The notes below the pieces were generated by a model. That model did no database searches and was not told the DNA's origin. It worked only from the letters and a program-made list of their open reading frames with translations. Made by a program: the position numbers and the translations under genes. From Oscillospiraceae bacterium (GTDB taxonomy: Bacteria; Bacillota; Clostridia; Oscillospirales; Acutalibacteraceae), in assembly GCA_029227055.1 (NCBI GenBank), contig JAQXZE010000061.1:1-33154 (forward strand): a stretch of 33,154 nucleotides of DNA, written 5' to 3'. Of the stretch, positions 32,009-33,154 are shown one piece after another. How positions within the stretch are numbered: the first letter of the stretch is position 1; each line of letters begins with the position of its first letter.

Positions 32009-33154
32009 TTATGCCTCTGCTTTTTTATTCATTAGCGCTTTAACTACAAACAAGGTTGCTACCATCAATACAATGGCTATCGGAAGTACGATTAACCAGT
32101 TTGAAACAAAGCCTGCAATTATATACGAAACAAAGGAGACTCCTGCAACGGTGAGTGCATAGGGCAACTGTGTGGAAACGTGATTTATATGGTTACACTG
32201 TGCACCTGCAGATGCCATAATTGTGGTATCGGAAATTGGTGAGCAATGGTCGCCGCAAACCGCACCTGCCATACAAGCAGAAATTGCAACGATTGTAATA
32301 TTTCCATCCTCTGCGCCAAATACGCTTAATACTATCGGGATAAGTATACCGAATGTACCCCAAGATGTTCCTGTTGCAAAAGAAAGACCAACTGCAATAA
32401 GGAAGATTATTGCAGGAAGTAATGCCTGAAGTGAACCTGCAGAGCCTTCTACTAAGTGAGAAATAAATATCTTAGCACCGAGGCTATCTGTCATAGCTTT
32501 AAGGGTCCAAGCACAAGTTAAAATCATAATTGCGGGAACCATTGACTTAAATCCGTCGGGTATAGATTCCATACATTTCTTGAAGGAAAGAACTCTACGG
32601 CAAAAGTAGAATATAACAGTAAATATAACTGCTATAAAGGAGCCATAGGTTAAACCTACAGATGCATCTGTATTAGAGAATGCTGTTATGAAATTTTTAT
32701 AACCATCAGAATCTGCTGTAAAGAATCCGCCTGAATAAATCATACCTATTACACAGGAGATTATAAGGAAGATAACCGGAACTACAAGGTCACAAACACG
32801 ACCGCGGGGATTAGCTTCAAACTTTTCTTCAAAATGCTCAACAGCACCCGAGAAGATATCTCCGTTTTTAGCGTTATCTTCATGTTTCTTCATAGGACCG
32901 TAATCGATATTACATACCGATATAACTATCATCATAACGATGGTTAAAATAGCGTAGAAGTTATAGGGAATTGCGTTAAGGAAGAGTGACATTCCGCTTG
33001 CAGCGCCTGTACCCTTTGCAAAGCCTGCAACGGCAGCAGCCCAAGAAGAAATAGGAGCTATAATGCAAACGGGAGCTGCAGTAGCATCTATAAGATAAGC
33101 GAGCTTTGCTCTTGAAATGTTTTGCTTATCGGTAACGGGACGCATTACAGAGCC
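32009..33154 (-). CDS. nhaC: NhaC-family Na+/H+ antiporter, N-terminus beyond the window
   Basis: At least 381 residues of an NhaC-family antiporter. The frame stays open to the right edge (codons Gly-Ser-Val before the ATG at 33145), and the conserved NISRAKLAYLIDATAAPVCI that begins the visible part is internal in the family, so the true start lies outside. The visible part has multiple helices and motifs SFATGTSWGTFGILIPI and AGAVCGDHCSPISDTTIMAS. It exports Na+ in exchange for protons. Terminator at 31972-31993. Confidence 0.92.
   Translation of the reverse strand, partial: GSVMRPVTDKQNISRAKLAYLIDATAAPVCIIAPISSWAAAVAGFAKGTGAASGMSLFLNAIPYNFYAILTIVMMIVISVCNIDYGPMKKHEDNAKNGDIFSGAVEHFEEKFEANPRGRVCDLVVPVIFLIISCVIGMIYSGGFFTADSDGYKNFITAFSNTDASVGLTYGSFIAVIFTVIFYFCRRVLSFKKCMESIPDGFKSMVPAIMILTCAWTLKAMTDSLGAKIFISHLVEGSAGSLQALLPAIIFLIAVGLSFATGTSWGTFGILIPIVLSVFGAEDGNITIVAISACMAGAVCGDHCSPISDTTIMASAGAQCNHINHVSTQLPYALTVAGVSFVSYIIAGFVSNWLIVLPIAIVLMVATLFVVKALMNKKAEA

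Noticed and set aside
1-33154. CRISPR array, tRNA genes, riboswitches, insertion sequences
   Set aside because: I found no regularly spaced repeats, complete tRNA cloverleaf, known riboswitch core or transposase gene anywhere in the window.

Overview
The window looks like the chromosome of a low-GC, spore-forming member of the Clostridia, probably Oscillospiraceae/Ruminococcaceae-like. Reasons: SpoIVA, GerW and a SpoIVFB-like protease are encoded; the scpA-scpB neighbourhood has the usual Firmicutes order; Shine-Dalgarno sequences are strong (AGGAGG type); and most genes are closed by A/T-flanked intrinsic terminators. The taxonomic call is inference from gene content only.

Region 1 (1-4150) is an accessory island. 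It starts directly after the 3' end of a tmRNA gene (ssrA, cut by the left edge), a common integration site. An AT-rich, single-strand (minus) operon follows. Read 5' to 3' on the minus strand it has: a strong promoter; a roughly 145-nt structured leader or ncRNA whose predicted first base opens a 15-bp closing helix; a small Smr-domain protein; a 335-aa protein that may be OB-fold-like; a 61-aa acidic protein ending like an SSB tail; a DarT-family DNA ADP-ribosyltransferase; an overlapping NADAR-type antitoxin (DarTG1-like pair); and a 187-aa unknown protein. This is the most likely place for an undescribed system: a DarT/NADAR phage-defence module embedded in a larger cassette with a structured RNA and nucleic-acid-binding partners.

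Region 2 (4150-8540) holds spoIVA with a near-consensus sigma-E promoter, then a striking ~220-bp intergenic element of consecutive perfect hairpins inside a terminal inverted repeat. Next comes a two-gene operon encoding an XRE-HTH domain fused to a complete GlmM-like phosphoglucosamine mutase, followed by a left-handed beta-helix GlmU-like acyltransferase. A second, unfused glmM lies at 28239-29636, so the fusion is a paralog.

Region 3 (8540-18780) is housekeeping: a class A penicillin-binding protein, a MacB/FtsX-type ABC transporter fused in one chain, a YgiQ-family radical SAM protein, a SpoIVFB-like M50 protease, and the TIGR03960/TIGR03936 radical SAM pair.

Region 4 (18780-24440, minus) is the conserved block M50 protease - scpA - scpB - DUF2953 - gerW - D,D-carboxypeptidase - rluB - GNAT-like - secG, with short gaps or overlaps, serving chromosome segregation, sporulation/germination, wall maturation, rRNA modification and secretion.

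Region 5 (24440-33154) holds mscL with a zinc-ribbon tail, a DUF6512-like membrane protein, an Xaa-Pro aminopeptidase that seems to start at a non-canonical codon, an alanine/sodium symporter, glmM, a CPA2-type cation/proton antiporter, a TtcA-like tRNA thiolase and an NhaC antiporter cut by the right edge. Several genes have start sites downstream of the longest open frame; these are given in the entries.
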